DNA from: Neisseriaceae bacterium PsAf
GTDB lineage: Bacteria; Pseudomonadota; Gammaproteobacteria; Burkholderiales; Neisseriaceae
DNA: 64,000 nt
Reading direction: 5' to 3'
Assembly: GCA_017114885.1 (NCBI GenBank)
Contig: WNLJ01000023.1
Coordinates: forward strand, 54,430 to 118,429
Shown: piece by piece, positions 8,935 to 17,152 of the stretch
Position numbering within the stretch: position 1 is the stretch's first letter
Layout: each line of letters opens with the position of its first letter
Notes under the pieces: model-generated
What the model was told of the DNA's origin: nothing
What the model saw: the letters and a program-made list of their open reading frames with translations, nothing else
Database searches by the model: none
Made by a program: the position numbers and the translations under genes

Positions 8935-10802
8935 AATTCTTGTTTGGTTTTTTCTATCCACTTGATAAAAGCTTCTGGTTTTTCAAAACCTAGTAAAGGT
9001 TTGCTATAAACATTAGGGGATTTTATGATAAAAAATCCAGGAGGAGCATACAAATTGAACATTTCCATCAATTCACGATGTTCTTTGGTGTTATTAGTAA
9101 TGTCAATTTGAAAAAAATTATTTTGGTTGAGAATGTTTTTTACTCTAGCATCTGAAAAAGTATATTTTTTCATTTCTTTACAAGTTGCACACCAATCAGC
9201 ATAAAAATCAAGATAAATAGGCTCTTCAGGGTTGTTTTGTAAAGCAATCTGTATGTCATTCATTAGTTCTTCTACATTGGTATACTTCTTGTTAGTGGGC
9301 ATTTCTAAAGTAGTATGGCTTGGTGCAGCAGATAAAAATATATTAAAAGCATTGCTTTTTCCTAAATAAGAACTAGAAATCAGATAAGCAGTTAGAAAAA
9401 CGCCTAATAAAGAAGTAATGATATAAAATATTTTCCCAAGAAAAGATTTAGCCGGATTTTTATAAAAAATAATTATGGGCAGTAGAAAAACAATACTGTA
9501 AAAAAGTATGCTTAACCAATTTGGCAGGAAAGGAGCCATCAAATATATACCGATAAATAAAAGTAGGACACCTAATAGGTATTTGACCACATTCATCCAA
9601 TTACCAGTTTTAGGAAGAAATTTATCACCTAACAAGCTAAAAATTAATAGAGGTAGGCCCATACCTAAACCCATCATGTAGAGTGCTAACCCCCCTAATA
9701 TAACGTCATGAGTACTACCAATATAACCAAGTGCGAAGGCAAGAGGAGGGGCAATACAAGGACCTATAATCAAAGCAGATACACAACCCATTAAAAATAA
9801 AGCGAGATATCTATTTTTAGTATTAATTTGAGCATTGTTAAGCATATTTTGCCATTTGCTAGGCAATTGTAATTGAAAGACCTCTAACATAGATAAGCCT
9901 AACAATATAATTAATAAACTTGCAGGAATAATAAAGATAGCCTGTTGCATATAAGCATTTAAGAGAACACCACTTAATCCAGCAATAATTCCTAAGAGAG
10001 TATAGGTAAAAGCGATGCCTTGAGTATAAATGAAAGTAGGGAAAAAACTTTTACCATGATCTTGTTGCTGATTCACAATTATAGATGAAACAATTGGTAT
10101 GAGCGGATACATGCACGCAGTTAAACTCATAGCGATTCCTGCTAAGAAAAATAACAACAATGTTTGCAGAATATTTGTCCAAGAAATATTCGTGTTCTCA
10201 GTAGAGAGACTTTCTTTAGCAGGGACTAAAATAAATTTTTCGTTTGGATTGTTGCTGTTTATAGAAGTATTTTCTATTATGGTTTGTTGTGTTAATTTTT
10301 GGACTAATGATTGATTGTCTCTTGTTTTTGATGTTTTTTCTTCATTCAATGGAATAACTAAACCATTATCGATTTTGTAATGCTTTTCTAGGGGGGGATA
10401 ACAAATTCCAACATCAGCACAGCCTTGTAAGGAAATATCAAGTTGAAATAATCTTCCTTGTTTATTTTCAATAGGAATAGATATATTAACGAAATCTCTA
10501 AAGATTTGTTGTTTTCCAAAAAATTCATCGGAGTGAGAGATTGAATCGCTATATGTGGCTTTGCCTAATATATGAGAAGGTTGTGTATTAAATAAAAATT
10601 TAGATTGATATAAATAGTAACCAGGTTCAATAGCAATATCAATTGTTAGATTTTGCTGATTTTGCTCATCGACATTGATAATAACTTTGAATGCTTTTTC
10701 TGGAGGAAGAATATTCCGACTATTAATATTGGTATAGGCAAAAGAAGAGAAGGAAAATACTAAAATAAAAAAAGTAATAAAGCGAATTATTCTTGAATGC
10801 AT
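8931..10802 (-). CDS. dsbD: thiol:disulfide interchange protein DsbD
   Basis: Inner-membrane electron shuttle that passes reducing power from cytoplasmic thioredoxin to periplasmic partners such as DsbC and cytochrome c maturation proteins. Domains run in the usual order: signal peptide, periplasmic N-terminal domain with the cysteine pair in [11 protein letters not shown], a central eight-helix membrane domain with cysteines in [10 protein letters not shown] and GPCIAPPLA, and a C-terminal thioredoxin domain with DWCATCK. I prefer the ATG at 10800-10802 (623 residues) over the TTG two codons upstream. No strong ribosome binding site is visible. It lies 14 bases downstream of folE2 and is probably co-transcribed. 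Confidence 0.94.
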   Translation of the reverse strand: MHSRIIRFITFFILVFSFSSFAYTNINSRNILPPEKAFKVIINVDEQNQQNLTIDIAIEPGYYLYQSKFLFNTQPSHILGKATYSDSISHSDEFFGKQQIFRDFVNISIPIENKQGRLFQLDISLQGCADVGICYPPLEKHYKIDNGLVIPLNEEKTSKTRDNQSLVQKLTQQTIIENTSINSNNPNEKFILVPAKESLSTENTNISWTNILQTLLLFFLAGIAMSLTACMYPLIPIVSSIIVNQQQDHGKSFFPTFIYTQGIAFTYTLLGIIAGLSGVLLNAYMQQAIFIIPASLLIILLGLSMLEVFQLQLPSKWQNMLNNAQINTKNRYLALFLMGCVSALIIGPCIAPPLAFALGYIGSTHDVILGGLALYMMGLGMGLPLLIFSLLGDKFLPKTGNWMNVVKYLLGVLLLFIGIYLMAPFLPNWLSILFYSIVFLLPIIIFYKNPAKSFLGKIFYIITSLLGVFLTAYLISSSYLGKSNAFNIFLSAAPSHTTLEMPTNKKYTNVEELMNDIQIALQNNPEEPIYLDFYADWCATCKEMKKYTFSDARVKNILNQNNFFQIDITNNTKEHRELMEMFNLYAPPGFFIIKSPNVYSKPLLGFEKPEAFIKWIEKTKQEF

Positions 10803-10816
10803 AGTCAAAAAAAGAG

Positions 10817-11587
10817 TTATGAAATAATTTCTGCGTAAGCCGAATGGTTATGAATCGATTCGAAATTTTCACTAGAAACTTTAAAATTAATAATTTCAGG
10901 CTGTTGCTTCAAAGCTTGATATATGTCTCGTACAATATCTTCTACAAATTTTGGGTTTTCGTAAGCAGATTCAGTCACTTTTTTTTCATCAGGACGTTTT
11001 AGGATACTATATAACCCACAAGAAGAACTCTCTTCTGCTATTTTAATCAGTGTTTCGGGCTCGATGTTTTGGTTGTATTGGGCAGAAATATTAATAATAG
11101 AACGTTGATTATGAGCACCATAATCAGATATTTCTTTAGAGCAAGGACATAGCGAAGTGGTGGGTATTTTTACTTCTAAAAACTGTTCCGTTTTTTTACC
11201 TTGAATCCGTGTATGATATGTTAATTCATAGTTCATTAGGCCTGTTATTTTGGTGATTGGTGCTTTTTTTTCAATAAACAAAGGTGTTTGTAGGATAATT
11301 TCTCCATTTTTGGCACCTAATTTTTGACACATATCAATAGTCAGTTCCCGCATGGTGTTGGAGTTAATAGGTTTTTTATTTTCTGATATTAAGGCAATAA
11401 AGCGTGACATATGGGTTCCACGATATTTCCCTTCCAATTGAATATACATATTAACTTTGGCAATCGTATGTTGTATGTTATTTTTGGAAGATAATTGGAT
11501 AGGGAGGGTAAAATCCTTGATTCCAACTCTAGTAATGTCAATATTTCTAGTATCAATTGAATTTTGAGTATCGGTTAAAGAACTCAT
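10817..11587 (-). CDS. folE2: GTP cyclohydrolase FolE2 (type IB)
   Basis: Converts GTP to 7,8-dihydroneopterin triphosphate, the first step of folate synthesis. It belongs to the COG1469/FolE2 family and not to classical FolE: length 256, the key Cys147 in LCPCSKEISDYGAHNQR (146 onward) with His159, and the late NPKFVEDIVRD acid-bearing segment. FolE2 enzymes tolerate low zinc because they can use other metals, and Neisseria relies on this form, which supports the taxonomic guess. The ATG is preceded by AAGGAA. A terminator separates it from ponA upstream. I saw no zinc-uptake regulator site in its short promoter region. Confidence 0.94.
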   Translation of the reverse strand: MSSLTDTQNSIDTRNIDITRVGIKDFTLPIQLSSKNNIQHTIAKVNMYIQLEGKYRGTHMSRFIALISENKKPINSNTMRELTIDMCQKLGAKNGEIILQTPLFIEKKAPITKITGLMNYELTYHTRIQGKKTEQFLEVKIPTTSLCPCSKEISDYGAHNQRSIINISAQYNQNIEPETLIKIAEESSSCGLYSILKRPDEKKVTESAYENPKFVEDIVRDIYQALKQQPEIINFKVSSENFESIHNHSAYAEIIS

Positions 11588-11661
11588 TGGTATATTCCTT
11601 AGTCAGCTTTTGCTAAAAAGATTAAAGTATAGTCGTTCAGTAGGATATGTTCAAACAAAAG

Positions 11662-11692
11662 CCAAACACATTAATATAATTAATGTGTTTGG
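11662..11692 (-). terminator. Rho-independent terminator of ponA
   Basis: A perfect 14-bp stem (11662-11675 with 11679-11692) closes on a 3-base loop. On the minus strand it is followed by CTTTTGTTTG. It sits 15 bases past the ponA stop, upstream of folE2. Confidence 0.8.
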
Positions 11693-11706
11693 TTAAAATA
11701 ATTAAT

Positions 11707-13998
11707 TTAAAACAGATTGTCTAAATTGGTGCTGGGTTGATTATTATCATTATTAGTAGGAGCTGGTGTCTGACTATCCAATTTAACACCCTCCATAGTT
11801 TTACCATTGATTGAATATGAACCATTTTGAACATTGATATTCTTAGGTTGTTTTGGTTGCTCGACAGGCATGCCTCTTAAGGCTGTTCTCATATACTCTA
11901 CCCAAATAGGAAGAGCAATTCGACCTCCGTATCCCATACGTCCCATACTCTTAGGTCTGTCATATCCAATATACACTGCAGTAACTACTCTTGTATTAAA
12001 GCCAACAAACCAAGCATCTTTTTGGTCATTGGTTGTTCCTGTTTTCCCACCTACATCATTACGGCCAATTGCTTGAGCTGCTCTAGCTGTACCATATTGA
12101 ATCACATCTTGTAACATCTTATACATGATAAAAGCATTTTTAGGATCTATGGTCCTTGGCGCATTCACACCTGCAATAAGAGGTTTGGTCTGAGCAATGA
12201 GTTGTCCTCTTGAATCATAGATTCTGTCAATAACATATGGTTCAACAAGGAACCCTCCATTGGCAAATACAGCATAACCTCTCGCCATTTCTAACGGTGT
12301 TGCTTGACCTGAACCCAATACCATCGTTAAATCTTTTGATATGTTTTTTTCTTTGAAACCAAAACGTTGTACATACTTATGAGCATAACCAATACCAATG
12401 GAATTTAACACTTTGACAGCTACTACATTTTTAGACCGATATAGGGCTTCTCTAATAGTTATAGGACCAGAATAACCCCCTCCAGCATTTCTAGGAGAGT
12501 AACGACCAAAACTTGTAGGTGAATCGTTTACAATCGTTCCTGTGGTATAGCCTTTATTAATAGCAGCAGAATATACAAATGGTTTAAAAGTTGAACCGGG
12601 TTGGCGATAGGCTTGAATAGCACGGTTAAATTGTTTAGCAAAAAAGTCAAAACCACCAACAACAGCTAATACGGCACCAGTTCTAGTATCAAGAGAAATA
12701 ATACTTCCTTCTAATTCTGGAGGTTGAGTGATACTCCAGCCATTTTTGGTTCGATATAAACGGATAACAGACCCCACGGTTACTTGTTTATTACCCATCT
12801 TTTTATTGTTAATAGCCTTAGAAATAAAATTAAGTGAAGCACCCGTTAGAACGATAGGATCTTTGTGATTCTCAGTTAATAATTTTATTTTTTTAGGGTT
12901 AGCTTCAATAACAATAGCTGGAATTTGTCCTTGTACAGTATGGTGTGCAGAAAGATAATTTAATGCAGTGGTTTCAAGATTTTCAGGGTTTATATTCGAT
13001 AGGTTATAGTAAGCTTCAGCGCCTCTAAAATTCCCTTTTGGACTGTTACTGAGTAAAGACCTTCTCAAAGCCTGAGTAGCTGCTTTTTGATTTTTAATGG
13101 TAATGGTTGTATATACGCGGTAACCAGAACGATAAATGTCATCACCATATCTATCATGCAGTTGTCGTCTTACCATTTCTGCTACATATAAGGAATCTTC
13201 GTTAACTTTTTCATCGCTACCACCTTCTTTGTAAGTTAATTGTTGATTGATAGCCTCATTGTATTTCTCTTGAGTAATCCAACCCTCACTGAGCATATTT
13301 CCTAAAACATATAATTGACGTTGTCTGGCACGTTGTGGATTCACAATAGGATTAAAAGCAGAAGGTGCTTTAGGCAGGCCTGCCAGCATAGCAGATTCAG
13401 CGATGGTCAAATTTTGGACAGGTTTATCAAAGTAAGCTTCCGCAGCAGCGGTAAAACCATAAGCTTTTTGTCCTAAGTAAATTTGATTAAAATAGAGCTC
13501 TAAAATTTGATCTTTAGTTAGAGTCATTTCAATTTTAAAAGCCAGTAGCATTTCATAAAACTTTCTTTTATAGGTTCTTTCATTTGTTAAAAAAAAGTTT
13601 TTAGCAACTTGTTGAGTGATTGTGCTCGCGCCTTGACCGATTTCTCCAGAAACAAAATTACTAATAAAAGCTCTTAACATGCCAGTTGTATCAACACCTT
13701 TATGTTTATAAAAACGTTTATCCTCTGCTGCTAATACTGCATATTTTAAAACATCAGGGAAGTCTCCAATTTTGGTAAAGGTTCTTTTTTCTATCCCGTA
13801 TTGACCTATTAGTACATTATCCTGAGAATATATCTTCATAGGCATGCTGGGTTTATAGTCCGTAATTTTATCCAGGTCTGGTAATTTAGGAAAAGTAAAG
13901 ACGATAGCAACCAAAACGATTCCAACCAATAGTAAGAATAAACTTGTTATTAATAGAACGGTTGAAAGGATTATTTTTTTATGCGTCGTTGAATTCAT
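11707..13998 (-). CDS. ponA: penicillin-binding protein 1A (bifunctional glycosyltransferase/transpeptidase)
   Basis: Class A PBP that polymerises and cross-links peptidoglycan. A single N-terminal membrane anchor spans about residues 10-35. The glycosyltransferase domain shows EDKRFYKHKG (residues 92-101) and GQGASTITQQ (121-130). The transpeptidase domain has the nucleophile Ser469 in GSTFKP, an SKN motif later, and the KTG triad beginning at Lys652. A loose, proline/asparagine-rich C-terminal tail of about 40 residues follows. At 763 residues it is close to, slightly shorter than, neisserial PBP1. It is divergent from pilM, an arrangement shared with Neisseria and echoed by mrcA in enterics. 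Confidence 0.95.
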   Translation of the reverse strand: MNSTTHKKIILSTVLLITSLFLLLVGIVLVAIVFTFPKLPDLDKITDYKPSMPMKIYSQDNVLIGQYGIEKRTFTKIGDFPDVLKYAVLAAEDKRFYKHKGVDTTGMLRAFISNFVSGEIGQGASTITQQVAKNFFLTNERTYKRKFYEMLLAFKIEMTLTKDQILELYFNQIYLGQKAYGFTAAAEAYFDKPVQNLTIAESAMLAGLPKAPSAFNPIVNPQRARQRQLYVLGNMLSEGWITQEKYNEAINQQLTYKEGGSDEKVNEDSLYVAEMVRRQLHDRYGDDIYRSGYRVYTTITIKNQKAATQALRRSLLSNSPKGNFRGAEAYYNLSNINPENLETTALNYLSAHHTVQGQIPAIVIEANPKKIKLLTENHKDPIVLTGASLNFISKAINNKKMGNKQVTVGSVIRLYRTKNGWSITQPPELEGSIISLDTRTGAVLAVVGGFDFFAKQFNRAIQAYRQPGSTFKPFVYSAAINKGYTTGTIVNDSPTSFGRYSPRNAGGGYSGPITIREALYRSKNVVAVKVLNSIGIGYAHKYVQRFGFKEKNISKDLTMVLGSGQATPLEMARGYAVFANGGFLVEPYVIDRIYDSRGQLIAQTKPLIAGVNAPRTIDPKNAFIMYKMLQDVIQYGTARAAQAIGRNDVGGKTGTTNDQKDAWFVGFNTRVVTAVYIGYDRPKSMGRMGYGGRIALPIWVEYMRTALRGMPVEQPKQPKNINVQNGSYSINGKTMEGVKLDSQTPAPTNNDNNQPSTNLDNLF

Positions 13999-14047
13999 AC
14001 TGATTAGTTTTATTCTATGAAGTTATTTTATAATGGTTAGACGCGTG

Positions 14048-14076
14048 ATTATACACAAAATTTATCAATCAATAAA
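14048..14076 (-). promoter_or_regulatory. candidate ponA promoter
   Basis: On the minus strand a perfect TATAAT occupies 14053-14048, about 50 bases upstream of the ponA ATG. The best -35 at 17-base spacing is only TTTATT (14076-14071). This is weak evidence apart from the perfect -10. Confidence 0.35.
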
Positions 14077-14163
14077 ATAATTTATGAATCATTCATATAA
14101 TTACGTAAATGATAATCAATTAAATTGGTTATTTTTCAAAAAAATGTTTTGTAAAAATCATAT

Positions 14164-14250
14164 TGTTGATAAATTATATTGTTATCCTCAATGATTTATT
14201 GATAATGATATTAAGAAGTCATTTTGGTTTCTTTATGTAATTGTGGATAA
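14164..14250. other. cluster of DnaA-box-like nonamers in AT-rich ponA-pilM gap
   Basis: The 279-base gap between ponA and pilM holds TGTGGATAA at 14242-14250, the exact complement of the consensus DnaA box TTATCCACA. One-mismatch versions occur at 14182-14190 (TTATCCTCA) and 14164-14172 (TGTTGATAA, complement TTATCAACA). A fourth (TTATACACA, 14049-14057) overlaps the proposed ponA -10. The surroundings are extremely AT-rich, so chance matches are likely. No dnaA, dnaN, gidA or parAB gene is nearby to support an origin. Confidence 0.25.
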
Positions 14251-14277
14251 AGTAGCTATGTAATAAAGGGAACGTTA

Positions 14278-15363
14278 ATGTTGAAAAGATTTTTTAAAAA
14301 GGGCTCTGGGAACGCTTTATCCATTGTTTCTTCATATTCTGTGGGTCTATATTTTAATGATACTAGAATGAGCTATGTCTTATTAAAACTGTCGAATGGG
14401 AAATTATCCCTAGAATCTTATAAGACAATACCCTTAGAAAGAGAGATTTTAGTCAATTCAAAAATTATTGAAATGGACGCTTTGTCGGTTAGCTTGAAGC
14501 AATTATCTTCGGATTTTTATTTTTATACAGATGAGGTCGTTGTATCTTTGCCACAATCTTTTGTAACTATGGAATACTTTAATTATAACCCAGAATCAGA
14601 TGAAAGTTTGGAGTCTGAAGCCGAATTTAGAGCAAGTAAAATTTCTGATTTAGATGAAATTAACTTTGATTATTATTTATTTGAAAATGAAGAAGAGGAC
14701 ATTTCTTCAGTTCACAATAATGTTATTTTGACGGTAGCTAAAAATGAAGATATAGACAGTAGGATGTATCTAACAGAGATATCAGATTTAAATTTACGAT
14801 ACCTTGATGTGGAAAGTGTGGCTCGAGTTAATGCCTATTCTTTCTGGATTAATCAAGAAAATGGTCATTTGGAAGAAAAACTAATTGCTATCTATGAAAT
14901 TGGGCTTAATAACACACAAGTTACTTTTGCTAAGAAAGGCAGAATTCTTTATAACAGTGAAATACCTATTGGTTCTCATCACCTACTCAATCAAATTCCA
15001 GAATATTCTCATTTAGACAATGCACAGATTTTAACAGTATCTCGTGATGAATTTGATGTTCATGAATTTGAGACAGAAACCAGTGATATAAGAAAACGGT
15101 TGGCTCAAGAGATTTATCGTTCTATCCGAGTATTTTACTCTCAAATGAATGTAACGGATGACGATGTGGCAGGGATTTTTTTGACTGGTATTGGTGCTAA
15201 AAATTTTGCACTAAATAATATTTTACAAGAGATGACTAATATTGAGGTTCAAGTAATTAATCCAGTTGAATATGTTTCTCATTCCTTAAATAGAGAAAGA
15301 TTACATTCAGACTCATTTTATCTGACAGTAGCCTTCGGCTTAGCTTTAAGAGGGTTATTATGA
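14278..15363 (+). CDS. pilM: type IV pilus assembly protein PilM
   Basis: Cytoplasmic actin-like ATP-binding protein that anchors the PilN-PilO inner-membrane platform of type IV pili. The 361-residue sequence begins with a short basic leader and a SVGLYFNDTRMSYVLL strand typical of PilM; EYFNYNPES and ESEAEFRASKISD follow in the first actin-like subdomain. The domain runs to a VAFGLALRGLL C-terminus, the usual PilM ending. It has no membrane segment. AAAGGGAAC precedes the ATG. It is first in a pilMNOPQ operon, overlaps pilN by 4 bases, and is divergent from ponA. Confidence 0.92.
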   Translation: MLKRFFKKGSGNALSIVSSYSVGLYFNDTRMSYVLLKLSNGKLSLESYKTIPLEREILVNSKIIEMDALSVSLKQLSSDFYFYTDEVVVSLPQSFVTMEYFNYNPESDESLESEAEFRASKISDLDEINFDYYLFENEEEDISSVHNNVILTVAKNEDIDSRMYLTEISDLNLRYLDVESVARVNAYSFWINQENGHLEEKLIAIYEIGLNNTQVTFAKKGRILYNSEIPIGSHHLLNQIPEYSHLDNAQILTVSRDEFDVHEFETETSDIRKRLAQEIYRSIRVFYSQMNVTDDDVAGIFLTGIGAKNFALNNILQEMTNIEVQVINPVEYVSHSLNRERLHSDSFYLTVAFGLALRGLL

Positions 15364-15941
15364 TTAACTATATTAGACTTAACCTATTACCTTACAGAGA
15401 GTTTGCTAGGGAAGCTAAAAAGAAACAATTTAGGAATATTTTGCTGGTAAGTATGTTTGTAGTAATTGCCTCTACTATTATGCTTTATTACTTGTTAAAT
15501 TCAAGAATTGAAACACAGCAAGATAGAAATGCTTATTTACAATCTAATATCCAAAAAATGAGCGGATATCTTAAAAATATTAGCCAAATGGAAGGAGAAA
15601 AATCTAAATTATTATCTCAGAAGAAAAGTTTAGAGAGTTTGCAAGTGGAACGGTTTTTAGTTGCCAAAATGATGAATGATTTAGATCATATTACTCCTAA
15701 AGGCATTCAGTTAACTAAAATAGAACCTGTTCAAGGTGGTGAACAATATATTATTTATGGTAGGGCATTAAGTGATAATCGAGTGGCGATGTTTTTGAAA
15801 GAAATTAGTGCTACAGACTTATTTGAAAGCAATCCTGTCATGAATGAAATAAAAACACAAAATGGTGCACAAGAATTTAAAATCACAGTTACCTTGACTG
15901 ACAGGGTGGTAGTGCCAGGTCAAAGAGATTTAGGTAAATAA
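15360..15941 (+). CDS. pilN: type IV pilus assembly protein PilN
   Basis: Bitopic inner-membrane protein of the pilus alignment complex. The short cytoplasmic tail carries LNLLPYRE at residues 7-14, the conserved motif that inserts into PilM. One membrane helix follows near residues 27-45, then a coiled-coil stretch and a small periplasmic ferredoxin-like domain. Length 193 is normal. It overlaps pilM by 4 bases (ATGA), which implies translational coupling. Confidence 0.92.
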   Translation: MINYIRLNLLPYREFAREAKKKQFRNILLVSMFVVIASTIMLYYLLNSRIETQQDRNAYLQSNIQKMSGYLKNISQMEGEKSKLLSQKKSLESLQVERFLVAKMMNDLDHITPKGIQLTKIEPVQGGEQYIIYGRALSDNRVAMFLKEISATDLFESNPVMNEIKTQNGAQEFKITVTLTDRVVVPGQRDLGK

Positions 15942-15969
15942 TAATTATTTGTATATTGAGAGATTTTTT

Positions 15970-16593
15970 ATGAGTTACCCTAAGAAAGATATGGACGCGG
16001 TTAGCATTGGTATAAAAGATGCGACATTAAATAATATGTATTTGTTGGAGTATAAGTATCAAGTTATGATAGCTACTTTTTTAGGCATATTACTTTTCTT
16101 GATACTATATTGGATTGTTTTGTCTCCAGTAGTTAATACTTTATCAATAGAAAAAAATAAGGAAGTTGAATTAAAACAGACTTATTCAAGCAATGTTAAT
16201 AAATTAGCGAGCATGCCAATATTAGAAAATGAACTTGAATCTATTAAAAAATCTTCTGTTAATCTTTTAAGTCAATTACCCAGTGATTTTTCTGCGGCCA
16301 ATATTGTCCAAGAACTTTATGAGGCTGGTGCTAAAAATGGTTTGAGAATTAATGTTAATAAACATTTAGAAATTAAGGAAAATGAAGCTTTGATTATTAG
16401 ACCATATGAACTAGAAACCTCGGGTACTTATGCCCAATTGGAAAAGTTTTGTTTAGACGCAGGGAAATTAAAAACGTTAGTTGTTTTGACCGATTTTAGA
16501 CTATCCTCCACTGGGAATCAAAAAATTACTAATCCTGCTAAGGAAATATTGCGTTTAAAAGTTATTGCTAACACTTATCAGACTAAAGAGTAG
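15970..16593 (+). CDS. pilO: type IV pilus assembly protein PilO
   Basis: Partner of PilN in the inner-membrane alignment complex. I start at the ATG at 15970 (207 residues) because GAGAG lies a suitable distance upstream; a TTG 21 bases earlier is also in frame but lacks a ribosome binding site. One membrane helix near residues 34-54 is followed by a coiled coil and a periplasmic domain with LLSQLPSDFSAANIVQELYEA (only part conserved: LPSDFSAANIVQEL), a typical PilO segment preceding the ferredoxin-like fold. It lies 28 bases after pilN and 32 before pilP. Confidence 0.9.
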   Translation: MSYPKKDMDAVSIGIKDATLNNMYLLEYKYQVMIATFLGILLFLILYWIVLSPVVNTLSIEKNKEVELKQTYSSNVNKLASMPILENELESIKKSSVNLLSQLPSDFSAANIVQELYEAGAKNGLRINVNKHLEIKENEALIIRPYELETSGTYAQLEKFCLDAGKLKTLVVLTDFRLSSTGNQKITNPAKEILRLKVIANTYQTKE

Positions 16594-16625
16594 CACTAAG
16601 AGATTTTTATATTAGGTTATGCATT

Positions 16626-17129
16626 ATGAAAAATAAAACTATTATCTTTGCTGTACTTTTATCTATCTCAGGTTGTAGTGCCCATAGTGATTTGGATCGG
16701 TGGATGCAAGCAGAAAAAGAAAAAGCACAACAAAATTATCAGAGAAACCATAGAATAGTGGATTATTCCTCAAGCCAGTTGGAGCATAATTATAATTTGG
16801 AGGAACCAACCCCAGTGCAGCCATTTAGTCCTTTAAAATTAAGATTATCTTACTTTCCGGGAGCTGATGGGGTAAGAGGAATACTAGAGAGTTTTGATTT
16901 AAGTGAGATGCAATACGTAGGCTATTTGAAAAACACATCAAGGGCTAAGGGATTTATTAATGTAGATGGGCAAGTTTATACTATTTCTAATGGTACGCCC
17001 ATTGGGAAAAATTACGGTAGAGTAATTGAAATAACACCGCAAAAGATAGTTATTAGAGAGAATGTAGAAAACTTTGAAGGTCTTTGGATAAGTACCGATA
17101 CAGAGATTTTGATGTCTAAAGATAATTAA
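16626..17129 (+). CDS. pilP: type IV pilus lipoprotein PilP
   Basis: Lipoprotein that bridges PilN/PilO to the PilQ secretin. A signal sequence with lipobox SISGC places the lipidated cysteine at residue 17. The disordered proline-containing linker that follows leads to a C-terminal beta domain with LESFDLSEMQYVGYL and VYTISNGTPIGKNYGRV, the hallmark HR-type fold of PilP. Length 167 is normal. It is 23 bases upstream of pilQ. Confidence 0.92.
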   Translation: MKNKTIIFAVLLSISGCSAHSDLDRWMQAEKEKAQQNYQRNHRIVDYSSSQLEHNYNLEEPTPVQPFSPLKLRLSYFPGADGVRGILESFDLSEMQYVGYLKNTSRAKGFINVDGQVYTISNGTPIGKNYGRVIEITPQKIVIRENVENFEGLWISTDTEILMSKDN

Positions 17130-17152
17130 TTAAGATAAAAAAGGTTTAAAGA

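Noticed and set aside
15949..15969. Upstream TTG start for pilO
   Set aside because: No ribosome binding site, and the extension is not needed; the ATG at 15970 is well placed.
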